In this document: positions 1-8,215 of the stretch, one piece after another
Numbering within the stretch: position 1 is the stretch's first letter
Layout: every line of letters starts with the position of its first letter
Assembly (NCBI GenBank): GCA_964384675.1
Contig: CAYLNK010000083.1
Location: 1 to 21,724, forward strand
Origin: CAYLNK01 sp964384675
GTDB taxonomy: Bacteria; Acidobacteriota; Thermoanaerobaculia; UBA5066
Length of the DNA: 21,724 bases
Direction: 5' to 3'
Made by a program: the position numbers and the translations under genes
The notes under the pieces: generated by a model
The model's database searches: none
What the model was told of the DNA's origin: nothing
Seen by the model: the letters and a program-made list of their open reading frames with translations, nothing else

Positions 1-2481
1 GTTGCGCGGGCGGAGCGGCTCGACGGCGGCGCCCGCGCGGTCCGATCCGGCGCCGCGCCCCACGGACTCGATCCGCGCCTTCAGGTCGGGCCCCTGCTTA
101 CGGTGGAGGCGGTGGAGGCCCTCCTCCATCGCGAGCGCCGTCCCGGCGCCGGGCCCGTCGACCTCGATCACGGCCCGCGCCAGCTCCTCGTCGGCGATCT
201 CGCAGGCCACGACGCGGGCCGAGAGGTCGAGGCGCTCGCACCACGCCAGCTCCATCGCCACGAGCTCGGCGATCCACGGCGAGGCCGGCTGGAGCGGATC
301 GGCCCGTTCGAGGAGGAGCCACACCGCGCGGGGGCCCGCCTCGGCGAGGCGGGCGTCCCACTCCCGCCTCGCGCGCTCGGCCCCCTCGAGCTCGAGGGCG
401 AGCCGGCGGCGGTCGACCGTCTGCTCCGGCTCCGCGAGGGTCCGCTCGAGCGGCTCGATCGCGGCGGCGAGGCGCGTCTCGATCTGGACGTCGACGTCGA
501 GCTCGCGATACCGCAGCAGCCGCTCGCGGCTCTCCGGCCCGCGCTCCCAGAAGCCCGGCTCGTTCATCTCGCAGAGGAGGGCGCGGGCCGCCTCCCGCTT
601 CTCCCCGAGCGCGCCCAGGCGCGGCTCGACGGCGCGGCGCACGGCACGCGCCCGTTCCCGGAGCGTCTCGAGGTCGGACCGGGAGGCGCGGCCCGCGGAC
701 GACGTGATCGGCCGGGCGGCCGACGCGGCCTTTCGCACGACGCGCGCTTCCACACGACCGCCGCGAGTCGTCAGGTGGAGGTGCGCGCCCGGCGGCAGAG
801 GGCCGCCGACCATCGCCTCGGCGATCGCGCTCGTCACGTGCCGCTCCAGCGTCCTCCTCAGGAATCGCGCGCCGAAGTGCGGGTCGTAGCCGTGCACGGC
901 GAGCCAGTCGACGACCGACTCGTCCACCTCGAGCGCGAGCTGCCGCCGCGCCAGACCGGGACGCTCCTTGAGCGCGGAGAGCTCCCGCTGCGCGATCGCC
1001 CGCACCTCCTCGCGCGTCAGCGGCCGGAACTGGACGACCTGGTCGAAGCGGTTCAGGAACTCGGGCCGGAACCGCTGCGTCACTTTCCGGAGCAGCTCGC
1101 GAGAGAGAGCCGCCAGATCGGCCCCGCGAAAGAAGCCGAGGGGACGGCCCTGGTAGACGTCGGCGCCGGCGTTCGACGTGGCGATCAGGATCATCGACCG
1201 GCACGACACGGTCTCGGACGCGCCGTTGAGGAAGGCACCCTCGTCGAACAGCTGGAGGAAGCGGTCGTGCACCTCCTCGGTCGCCTTCTCGAACTCGTCG
1301 AGCAGGAGGACCCCGAACGGCTGGCCGGCGACCCGCTGGGTCAGCACCCCCCGGCGGTGCGAGAGCCTGGTGTCGTAGACGTCGCCGAACAGGACGTCGG
1401 CGCTCCCCTTGCTCTGGTAGTCCGCCATGTTGAGCCGGATGAGCCGGTCCCGCGCCCCGAAGAGGAACTCCGCCAGGAGCTGGGCGACGTGCGTCTTCCC
1501 GACGCCGGTCGGACCGACGAAGAGGAAGACCCCGAACGGGCGCCGCATGTCGGAGAGCCCCGACTTGATGAGGCCGATCATCCGGACGACCGCCTCGACG
1601 GCCTCCGCCTGGCCGAGCACCTCGCGCGAGAACCGCCGCCGGACCTCGCCGAGGTCGACCGGCACCGCCGGGTCGAGGAGCAGGCGCGGAACGCGGTGCG
1701 CCCGGGCGAAACGGTCCACGACGTCGGCCCGAAGGACCGTGCTGCCGGCGGGCGCGAGGGAGACCACCGCGCCGAGGAGGTCGAGCGCCTTCCTCGGGAA
1801 GCGGCTCCGGGGCAGGAAACGGTGCGCCAGATGGAGCGCCTCCTCGAGCGCCTCCTCAGCCACGCTCTTGCCCGAGCGTCTCGCGGCGTCGGCCGCCCAC
1901 GCGGAGAGGAGGCCCGCCATCCGGTCGAGACCCGGTTCCTCCAGCGGCAGCGCCACCCAGGCCTCGTCCAGCTGCTGCGCCGACTCGAGGAGCTCCGCGA
2001 CGCCCAGCCGATCCCCCTCGGCGAGCACCCCGCCCGGGAGCCGGTACCCGAGAGCCTGCAGCTGAGGCTCCACGCCGAACGCCTCGGCGAGGTGGATGTC
2101 GCGGAAGAACGGGAAGACGTCGGAGCGCTTCTCGTGGAGCGCCTCGACGAGCTTCTGCATCTCGGGCCGGAGGGCCGAGGCCTCCTTCAGTCCCGCCGCC
2201 CGGTGCCGGAACGACAGCTGGAGGACGCGTTTGCCCGAGAGGACCGGGGGACCGCCCCCGGCCACGGTCCGTCTCACCAGCTCGAAGACCACGGCGCTCT
2301 TCCCGACGCCGGACTCGCCGGTCAGGATCGGGAGCTTCCCGGACGCGAGCAGGTCGACGACGCGCTCCAGCGTCTCCTCGACGTCGTAGGCGCGCGGCAG
2401 CTCCCCCGCTCGCGCCTCGGCGGTCAGGTCGCGCTCCGTCCACTCCTCGAGGATCCGGCCCGCATCGGGCTTCTTGGCCAT
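1..2481 (-). CDS. ClpA/ClpB-like AAA+ ATPase fused to a release-factor PCRF-like domain (3' partial)
   Basis: Starts at the ATG at 2479-2481 and stays open for 827 codons to the window edge, so the C-terminus is missing. The N-terminal Clp repeat domain is absent. The first AAA module has a Walker A, GESGVGKS (55-62), but where Walker B should be it reads FFRDIH (125-130), and no arginine finger is visible. The second module is intact: GPTGVGKT (323-330), LLLDEFEK (392-399), sensor 1 ATSNAG (434-439), FRPEFLNRFD with the Arg finger (471-480), and sensor 2 around GYDPHFGAR (531-539). From about residue 603 a charged coiled coil begins (MNEPGFWERGPESRE, 639-653), followed by AVIEVDGPGAGT (770-781) and EEGLHRLHRK (786-795). 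These match in order the helical and PCRF parts of RF2 (the last resembles the GVHRL segment). Whether a GGQ domain follows cannot be seen. Likely a protein or ribosome-complex remodelling ATPase; the fusion is the unusual part. Confidence 0.85.
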   Translation of the reverse strand, partial: MAKKPDAGRILEEWTERDLTAEARAGELPRAYDVEETLERVVDLLASGKLPILTGESGVGKSAVVFELVRRTVAGGGPPVLSGKRVLQLSFRHRAAGLKEASALRPEMQKLVEALHEKRSDVFPFFRDIHLAEAFGVEPQLQALGYRLPGGVLAEGDRLGVAELLESAQQLDEAWVALPLEEPGLDRMAGLLSAWAADAARRSGKSVAEEALEEALHLAHRFLPRSRFPRKALDLLGAVVSLAPAGSTVLRADVVDRFARAHRVPRLLLDPAVPVDLGEVRRRFSREVLGQAEAVEAVVRMIGLIKSGLSDMRRPFGVFLFVGPTGVGKTHVAQLLAEFLFGARDRLIRLNMADYQSKGSADVLFGDVYDTRLSHRRGVLTQRVAGQPFGVLLLDEFEKATEEVHDRFLQLFDEGAFLNGASETVSCRSMILIATSNAGADVYQGRPLGFFRGADLAALSRELLRKVTQRFRPEFLNRFDQVVQFRPLTREEVRAIAQRELSALKERPGLARRQLALEVDESVVDWLAVHGYDPHFGARFLRRTLERHVTSAIAEAMVGGPLPPGAHLHLTTRGGRVEARVVRKAASAARPITSSAGRASRSDLETLRERARAVRRAVEPRLGALGEKREAARALLCEMNEPGFWERGPESRERLLRYRELDVDVQIETRLAAAIEPLERTLAEPEQTVDRRRLALELEGAERARREWDARLAEAGPRAVWLLLERADPLQPASPWIAELVAMELAWCERLDLSARVVACEIADEELARAVIEVDGPGAGTALAMEEGLHRLHRKQGPDLKARIESVGRGAGSDRAGAAVEPLRPRN

Positions 2482-2608
2482 CGTTCCGTCAGCTCCGGGA
2501 AGGGCCTCCGTCGACGCCGTCGCGCGCCACCGTCCCCTCCATCGGACGGCGGCGAGAGTAACCCGCGGCACGCCGCCTGCGTATGGGAGGCTCCGTTCAG
2601 GAGGTCCG

Positions 2609-3493
2609 ATGCGTCTCTCGACCCACGTCCCCGCCGCCCTCGTCGCCTTCCTCCTCGGCGCCCTCCCGGCCTCCGGCTCGGAGGAGTCGGCCCGGCAGGT
2701 GGAGGCCGTCAAGGACGCCATGAAGAAGGGCGACCTCGACGCCGCGGCCACGGCCGGCGAGAAGGCCGTCTCCCTCGACCCGAAGAGCGCGGACGCCCAC
2801 CTCTGGCTCGGGCGCGCCTACGGTCAGAAGGCGATGAAGGCGTCCGTCTTCTCCCAGATGGGCCTCGCCAAGAAGTGCCGGACGGCGTTCGAGAAGTCCG
2901 TCGAGCTGGACGGGACGAACGTGGAGGCGCGCTGGGACCTGATGCAGTACTACCTGCGCGCCCCGGGAATCGTCGGGGGCGGGAAGGACAAGGCGCTCGC
3001 CCAGGCGGGAGAGATCGCGAAGCTCGACACCGTGCGCGGCGCGATCGCCACGGGGCTGGTCTACGACGGGTCCAAGGACGCCGTGCGCGCGGAGCAGGAG
3101 CTGAGGCGCGCGTTCACGGAGGCTCCGAAGGACGGGCGGGCCCAGTCCGCGCTGATCGGCTTCTACGTCGGCCACGACCGGTTCGACGACGCCTTCGGAG
3201 TCTGCCGGACGGCCCAGGAGGCCGACCCGGACTCGCGGCTCCTCCAGTACCAGGTGGGCCGTCTCGCGGCCCTCTCCGGCAGGGAGCTGGAGCGGGGAGC
3301 CGCCGCGCTCGACCGGTTCCTGTCGGGCGAGCCGCCCACGGAGCGCCCGACCTGGGCCGACGCGCACTGGCGAAAGGGCCAGATCCTCGCGAGGCTCGGG
3401 AAGAAGGCGGAGGCGAAGGCCGAGCACGAGGTCGCGTTGAGGCTCGACCCCGAGCACAAAGGGGCGAAGGACGAGCTGAAGAAGCTCTCCTAG
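2609..3493 (+). CDS. Secreted tetratricopeptide-repeat protein
   Basis: 294 aa. The ATG at 2609 is chosen because AGGAGG (2599-2604) lies 4 bases upstream and the protein then opens with a signal peptide: MRLSTHV, a hydrophobic stretch, and probable cleavage near ASGS (about residue 22). In-frame codons further upstream only add a low-complexity extension. The mature part consists of TPR-type helix pairs, for example the repeats ending AVSLDPKSADAHLWLGRAYG, KSVELDGTNVEARWDL, AQEADPDSRLLQYQVGRLA and ALRLDPEHKGAKDEL. Probably periplasmic and protein-binding; no catalytic motif is seen. It diverges from the AAA+ gene across 127 bp in which I recognise no convincing promoter or heat-shock operator. 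Its TAG stop shares the CTAG at 3490-3493 with the stop of the convergent DUF2071 gene. Confidence 0.85.
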   Translation: MRLSTHVPAALVAFLLGALPASGSEESARQVEAVKDAMKKGDLDAAATAGEKAVSLDPKSADAHLWLGRAYGQKAMKASVFSQMGLAKKCRTAFEKSVELDGTNVEARWDLMQYYLRAPGIVGGGKDKALAQAGEIAKLDTVRGAIATGLVYDGSKDAVRAEQELRRAFTEAPKDGRAQSALIGFYVGHDRFDDAFGVCRTAQEADPDSRLLQYQVGRLAALSGRELERGAAALDRFLSGEPPTERPTWADAHWRKGQILARLGKKAEAKAEHEVALRLDPEHKGAKDELKKLS

Positions 3494-4232
3494 GAGAGGG
3501 CGGCCGGGCGCTCCACGACGAGGTCCGGCGCGCCGTGCCACTCGTGCTCGATGTTCCTCATGAGCAGGCCGTGGTCGAAGGCCACCGAGCCCGGGGGAAA
3601 GCGAGCCTCGTCGGCGAAGTAGCTGGATCGGACCGTCCGCACGTCGAGGGGCTCGACGAGCCAGGAGCGCGTACGCAGCACGACACCGTGGAGTTTGTGG
3701 GGATCGCGCGTCGCCGAGTAGCCCAGGGACCCGGGCTCGAAGAAAGCAAGGCGTCCTCGACCGACGAGAAGCAGGAGCCGGCCGGAAGGCCCGGCGCGAC
3801 CGAGGCGGAGACCTCGACCGCGGCGCCGCCGTCTCTCGCGGCCATGCGAAGAGACACGGATTCCGGGGTCTCCTCGACCTCGAAGTCCGCCGCGTGATGC
3901 TCGCCCGGGAAGACGCGACCCCCGGCGACCTGGTTGAGGAGCGAGTCGGTGTCACGGCGTGGGATGAAGACGCCCTCACGCGATTCGCCCTCCGAGACCC
4001 ACCGCACGGCGACGCGGTGGGCCGCGTTCTCGCTGGAGACCCCGACGGCGCTCGGGAAGCCGAGTGGACGGATCGCCTCCAGCCGGATCAAACAGATGCC
4101 GGCGATCGCGTGGCCCTCGTGCAGCTTCGGCGCGAACGGCGTCGGCAGCTGTCGCGCCATGACCTCCGGATCGACGCGGAAGTTCAGGAGCAGCCGCCTC
4201 CGGATGACGCCCTCGATCGTGGGGAGCCTCAT
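3490..4232 (-). pseudogene. DUF2071 (YqjF-like) protein gene with a one-base frameshift
   Basis: The first part reads MRLPTIEGVIRRRLLLNFRV and onward with the DUF2071 pattern (FPSAVGVSSENAAHRVAVRW, GVFIPRRDTDSLLNQ) as far as SCFSSVEDA. It then leaves frame near 3745-3752. The next frame continues the family: FFEPGSLGYSATRDPHKLHG, RTRSWLVEPLDVRTVRSSYF, LLMRNIEHEWH, ending at the TAG at 3490-3492. Total length is 743 nt, so inserting one base gives 247 residues, normal for the family. The missing base lies in GCCTTGCTTTCTTCG (minus strand), where GCC TNT GCT TTC TTC would restore the frame. The start at 4232 is preferred over the ATG at 4238 because GGAGG sits 7 bases upstream of it but only 1 base from the other. 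The function of DUF2071 is not established. This may be a true pseudogene or a sequencing error. Confidence 0.8.
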
Positions 4233-4292
4233 CGACATGCCTCCGTTCTACTCCGAATCCTGCCCCCACGCCCGCTCCGGCAGAATCGGGCG

Positions 4293-5759
4293 ATGGCGCG
4301 AAGGAAGCGACCGGCCTGGTTCGAGGCCCTCGTCGAGACGTACGAGGTCCTCTACCCGCCCTCCGACCTGACGGCGGATCCCATCGTCGGATGGCGGCGG
4401 CGGCCGGCGACGGGCTTCGTCTGGCACCCCGGCGACCTCCTCCTCCTGGGGAGCCGTCCGCCGTTCCTGCACGAGGCCAAGGGCCTCGACCTCGGTCCGT
4501 TCACGCCGTTCTTCCCGTACCGGATCTCGCACCTCACGCGGAACGGCTACCGGATCGAGATCGCCGAGGCGGAGGGGCGGCCGCGGGCGCGGCTGATGCC
4601 CCTCCGCCGCGCCGAGCCGGAGACCGATGCGACGCCCGTACCGGCCGGCCCCCGCTACCCGCTTCGCCTGGACGACCCGGTGGCCGCCGCCCGCGCGGCG
4701 ACCGGGCTGCGCGAGGCGGGCTTCGTCGAGGAACGGCTCCTTCCGGCGCTCGGCCTCGGGGACCTCTCCGACCTCGGCGAGGTGACGCCAGGCCTGGTAG
4801 ACGTCGCCCCGCTCGACGCGCGCCTCCGCCTCCTGGTGCGCCTCCTTCTCCTCGGGCAGCAGCGCACGATGGAGGAGGCGGCGGGCGTGCTCGGCGGACC
4901 CCTTCTGGAGTCGCTCCGGGCGCTCGATCTCCTCACCACGAACGGCTGGGGCGATCTGTGCCACGCCACGATGTGGGTCTACCCGGTGGACGGGCTCCTC
5001 GTCGCGTCCGACCGGGTGCTCGGCATCGGCGGCGACCCGCTGCCGCCCGACCCCGCGTCGGTCTTCCCCGCGATCGACTCGAGCACGCTCCTCTATCTCT
5101 CGGCCCTGCGGGGGGTGCTCCCGGCGCGCGTGGGACGACGGGCTCCGCGCGCGCTCGACGTCGGTACGGGCACCGGGGTCGCGGCGTTGTCGCTCGCCCG
5201 TGCCGGGATGAGGACCGTCGCGACGGAGATCAACCCGCGCGCGGTACACGTCGCCCGGTTCAACGCGTTGCTGAACGGGCTCACCGTCGACACGCGTCCC
5301 GGCGACCTGCTGGCGCCGGTGGCGGGCCGGACGTTCGACGTGATCGCCGCGCACCCGCCCTACGTCCCCGGCGACCCGATGCCGGCGCAGGACGGCGGCG
5401 CGACGGGCGAGGCGCTCACGCGCCGGATCGTGCGGGCGCTGCCTCGCCACCTCGCCCCCGGGGGCACGGCACGGCTCGTCTGCGTGGGGCTCGACACCGC
5501 GTCGCGCCCGCTCGGGCGTCGCCTCCGCTCCTGGCTCGGCAGCTCCTCGCCGCTCTTCGACGTGACGATCGCCCCCGTCCGCGAGAGGCCCGTCGCGGAG
5601 TTCCTCGAGCTTCGCTCCTCTGGCGGCGAGGACGTCACGACGATGCGGGAGGCCCTCACCGCCGAGAGGGCGACGAGGATCGTCTACGGCGTGGTCACGC
5701 TCTCCCGGCACGCGCGGGAGCGGAGCCCCGTGACGGTCCGCGAGCCCTGGACGGGCTGA
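4293..5759 (+). CDS. PrmC-like class I SAM-dependent methyltransferase
   Basis: 488 aa from the ATG at 4293; upstream in-frame codons run antisense through the DUF2071 gene. The C-terminal half is a Rossmann methyltransferase: motif I LDVGTGTGVAALSLA (288-302), the acidic strand ATEINPRAV (310-318) and the substrate motif AAHPPYVPG (352-360). PrmC/HemK and related small methyltransferases use NPPY here; this protein has HPPY. Residues 130-280 resemble the helical N-terminal domain found in long actinobacterial-type PrmC-like enzymes (GVGG-type lead-in IGGDPLPPDPAS near 245-256). The first 110 residues are an additional domain that I do not recognise. The substrate could be protein, RNA or a small molecule. 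It diverges from the DUF2071 gene across about 60 bp and has no Shine-Dalgarno; CAGAAT lies six bases before the start. Confidence 0.8.
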   Translation: MARRKRPAWFEALVETYEVLYPPSDLTADPIVGWRRRPATGFVWHPGDLLLLGSRPPFLHEAKGLDLGPFTPFFPYRISHLTRNGYRIEIAEAEGRPRARLMPLRRAEPETDATPVPAGPRYPLRLDDPVAAARAATGLREAGFVEERLLPALGLGDLSDLGEVTPGLVDVAPLDARLRLLVRLLLLGQQRTMEEAAGVLGGPLLESLRALDLLTTNGWGDLCHATMWVYPVDGLLVASDRVLGIGGDPLPPDPASVFPAIDSSTLLYLSALRGVLPARVGRRAPRALDVGTGTGVAALSLARAGMRTVATEINPRAVHVARFNALLNGLTVDTRPGDLLAPVAGRTFDVIAAHPPYVPGDPMPAQDGGATGEALTRRIVRALPRHLAPGGTARLVCVGLDTASRPLGRRLRSWLGSSSPLFDVTIAPVRERPVAEFLELRSSGGEDVTTMREALTAERATRIVYGVVTLSRHARERSPVTVREPWTG

Positions 5760-5762
5760 ACC

Positions 5763-6560
5763 CTACATCTTCTGGAGACGGAACGTCCCCTTGTGCGTGG
5801 TGAGCCGGACGGCCGGGCCGCCCCCGTTCACCTTGCCGCCGACCCGTCCGCCCGAGAGGATCCCGGACTTGCCGCCCGCGTCGAACGCGCTGGTGACGCT
5901 CCCCTTCCCGGTGTCGGCGTCGAGCGTGAAGGCCGCGGCCGCGGGGAGACGGATGTCCACCTCGCCCTTGTACGTCTCGAGGCGGGCGTCCTTGGCGAGA
6001 CGCGCGATCTCGGCGCGCACGTTCCCCTTGTAGGTGTTCACGCGCACGCCGGCCGAGAGCCCCTTCAACGTCGCGGTGCCCTTGTACGTCTCGAGGTCGA
6101 GGTCTCCGCCGACCCCGGAGACGTCGATCGTCGACTTGTAGTCGCTGATCTTCAGGGCGGCGCCCTTCGGCAGGCGCACGGTGTAGTGGACGAACGGCAA
6201 GGCGCCGCTCTCGTTGTCCCCCACGAAGCCGCCGAACCAGCTGGCCGCCTGCTTCTTCAGGCCGCTGTAGTCCGTCTCCACGGTGACGGCGGAGCCGGAG
6301 CCCCCGATCCGCACCTCGGTCTGGTCCACCTTCGCCGCGGAGCCGGCTTCGGCCCCGTCGGCCTCGATGCGCGCGGTGATCTCCACCTGCGCGCCGTCGG
6401 CGGCGGTCACCGTGATGCTCCCCTTGTACGTGTCGATGGTCAGCGTGCCGCCCGCGTCGAGCGGCACGCTCTTCCTGACCTCGCGCGGCGCGGCCGAAGC
6501 CGCGAAGACCGGAGCCGCGACGAGCGCGGACAGGGCGATGAGGGTGGCGAGCTTTCGCAT
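5763..6560 (-). CDS. Secreted DUF4097-type beta-solenoid protein with TYKG repeats
   Basis: 265 aa. Begins with a clear signal peptide (MRKLATLIALSALVAAPVFA, cleavage near ASA). The rest is built from short beta strands with a recurring TYKG turn: TYKG at 44-47, 158-161, 176-179 and 196-199, plus variants DYKS at 140-143, TGKG at 217-220 and THKG at 255-258. Spacing in the central part is 18 to 20 residues, as expected for coils of a beta-solenoid in the DUF4097/adhesin-like fold. Likely periplasmic or cell-surface and structural; no catalytic residues are evident. A good Shine-Dalgarno (GGGAGG) lies just upstream of the ATG. It is 35 bp downstream of the aldehyde dehydrogenase on the same strand, so the two could be co-transcribed. 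Confidence 0.85.
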   Translation of the reverse strand: MRKLATLIALSALVAAPVFAASAAPREVRKSVPLDAGGTLTIDTYKGSITVTAADGAQVEITARIEADGAEAGSAAKVDQTEVRIGGSGSAVTVETDYSGLKKQAASWFGGFVGDNESGALPFVHYTVRLPKGAALKISDYKSTIDVSGVGGDLDLETYKGTATLKGLSAGVRVNTYKGNVRAEIARLAKDARLETYKGEVDIRLPAAAAFTLDADTGKGSVTSAFDAGGKSGILSGGRVGGKVNGGGPAVRLTTHKGTFRLQKM

Positions 6561-6595
6561 GCGGACCTCCCGCCTTGGAGGTTAGACCAACGCGG

Positions 6596-8137
6596 CTAGT
6601 CCCCGAAGCGGATCCCCTGCGCCAGCGGCAGCGCGAGCGACCAGTTCACCGTGTTGGTCTGGCGGCGCATGTACACCTTCCACGAGTCGGAGCCCGACTC
6701 GCGTCCGCCGCCGGTCTCCTTCTCGCCGCCGAACGCGCCGCCGATCTCCGCCCCGGACGTCCCGATGTTGACGTTCGCGATGCCGCAGTCGGAGCCCTTC
6801 GGCGAGACGAACTCCTCGGCCTTGCGGCCGCTCTCCGTGAAGATGGCCGAGGAGAGCCCCTGGGGCACGTCGTTGTGGAGGCGCAGGGCGTCCTGGAAGT
6901 CGTCGTACTCGAGGAGGTAGAGGATCGGCGCGAACGTCTCCTGCTTGACGATCTCGCTCTGGGCCGGCATCCGGATCAGGGTCGGCTCGACGAACTGCGG
7001 CCCCAGGTCGGGACGGCGGCGCCCGCCGTGCAGCACCTCGCCTCCCTCGGCCCGCGCCTGCACGATCGCCTTGTCCATGTCCTCGAGCGCCTCGGGGGTG
7101 ACCAGCGGGCCCATCAGGGTGGAGGCCTCGAGCGGGTCGCCGATCCGCACCTGCGCATACGCCTGCGCCAGGCGCCGGGTCAGCTCGGGAGCCACGCTCC
7201 GGTGCGCGATGATCCGCCGCGTCGACGTGCAGCGCTGGCCCGCCGTGCCGACCGCGCCGAAGACGATGGCGCGGGTCGCGAGGTCGAGGTTGGCGTCCTC
7301 GGCCACCACGATCGCGTTGTTGCCGCCCAGCTCCAGGATGGTCCGGCCGAAGCGCTGGGCGACCTGTGCCGCCACGCGCTTCCCCACCTGGGTCGAGCCG
7401 GTGAACGAGACGAGCGGGATGCGGGGGTCGTTCAGCATCCGTTCGCCGATGGCGCTCCCGGGTCCGATCGTCAGCGTGAAGACGCCGGTGAGACCGTGAT
7501 CCGCCATGACGCGGTTGGCGATCCGCTGCACGGCCACGCCACAGAGCGGTACCGGCGCGGCCGGCTTCCAGACGACCGGGTCGCCGCACACCGCCGCCAG
7601 CGCGGAGTTCCAGGCCCACACCGCGACCGGGAAGTTGAACGCCGTGATCACGCCGACGACGCCGAGCGGGTGCCACTGCTCCATCATCCGGTGCGCGGGA
7701 CGCTCGGAGCCCATCGTCAGGCCGTAGAGCTGGCGCGACAGCCCGACCGCGAAGTCGCAGATGTCGATCATCTCCTGGACCTCGCCGTGACCCTCGGCGC
7801 GGATCTTCCCCATCTCCAGGCTGACCAGGTCGCCCAGGGGCTCCTTCATCTCCCGCAGCGCGTTGCCCAGGTCGCGCACCACCTCGCCGCGCTTGGGCGC
7901 CGGCACCATCCGCCACGTCTCGAACGCGTTCGCCGCCGCCTGCAGCACCGTCTCGTACGACGCCGCGGTGGCCTGCACCACGCTCGCGATCGGCTCGCCC
8001 GTGGCGGGGTTGTACGACACCAGCTCCTTGCCCGCCGGGTCGGTGATCCAGCCGTCCGGGCCGTGGCAGGCGCCGGGGTTGCGATCGGTCAGCTGCAGCT
8101 TGTCGAGGAGGGACGACGTGCGGGTCAGTGTGGCCAT
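6596..8137 (-). CDS. amaB: Aldehyde dehydrogenase, ALDH7 family (probable L-piperidine-6-carboxylate / aminoadipate-semialdehyde dehydrogenase)
   Basis: 513 aa, full length for the ALDH7 family. The ATG at 8137 is preferred over upstream in-frame codons because AGAGGA lies 5 bases before it and family members start with a similar short leader. Catalytic features: N168 in TAFNFP (165-170), K191 in WKPA, E269 in LELGGNNA, and the nucleophile C303 in GTAGQRCTSTRR. The C-terminal GGEKETGGGRESGSDSWKVYMRR region is typical of ALDH7. The enzyme oxidises an aldehyde with NAD(P)+; in lysine degradation the substrate is the semialdehyde of 2-aminoadipate in its cyclic form. No other lysine-pathway gene lies nearby, so the substrate is inferred from family resemblance only. 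The gene follows the regulator gene by 78 bp on the same strand. Confidence 0.85.
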   Translation of the reverse strand: MATLTRTSSLLDKLQLTDRNPGACHGPDGWITDPAGKELVSYNPATGEPIASVVQATAASYETVLQAAANAFETWRMVPAPKRGEVVRDLGNALREMKEPLGDLVSLEMGKIRAEGHGEVQEMIDICDFAVGLSRQLYGLTMGSERPAHRMMEQWHPLGVVGVITAFNFPVAVWAWNSALAAVCGDPVVWKPAAPVPLCGVAVQRIANRVMADHGLTGVFTLTIGPGSAIGERMLNDPRIPLVSFTGSTQVGKRVAAQVAQRFGRTILELGGNNAIVVAEDANLDLATRAIVFGAVGTAGQRCTSTRRIIAHRSVAPELTRRLAQAYAQVRIGDPLEASTLMGPLVTPEALEDMDKAIVQARAEGGEVLHGGRRRPDLGPQFVEPTLIRMPAQSEIVKQETFAPILYLLEYDDFQDALRLHNDVPQGLSSAIFTESGRKAEEFVSPKGSDCGIANVNIGTSGAEIGGAFGGEKETGGGRESGSDSWKVYMRRQTNTVNWSLALPLAQGIRFGD

Positions 8138-8151
8138 GGGTTCCTCTCGAT

Positions 8152-8169
8152 CGGCCGGGGACCCGGCCG
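8152..8169. other. Short GC-rich hairpin in the regulator/ALDH gap
   Basis: CGGCCGGG (8152-8159) pairs perfectly with CCCGGCCG (8162-8169) around a 2-base centre. It lies between the regulator stop and the ALDH start on the minus strand. It has no U tract, so it could be a weak terminator, a leader structure, or chance in this GC-rich DNA. Confidence 0.35.
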
Positions 8170-8215
8170 GAGCGCCCAACTTATCAGCAGACCAGCGCCC
8201 CGCAAAACGGCGCGG

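Noticed and set aside
2515..2551. Inverted repeat CGCCGTC/GACGGCG upstream of the AAA+ and TPR genes as a heat-shock operator
   Set aside because: Seven-base arms with a 23-base gap are expected by chance at this GC content, and it does not resemble CIRCE.
3741..3756. Programmed ribosomal frameshift in the DUF2071 gene
   Set aside because: No slippery heptamer or downstream stem is seen at the break; a deletion or sequencing error explains it more simply.
103..3897. A 1264-codon plus-strand open frame across the AAA+ gene
   Set aside because: It is the antisense shadow of the real minus-strand AAA+ gene in GC-rich DNA; its sequence is Arg/Glu/Leu repetitive and has no domain.
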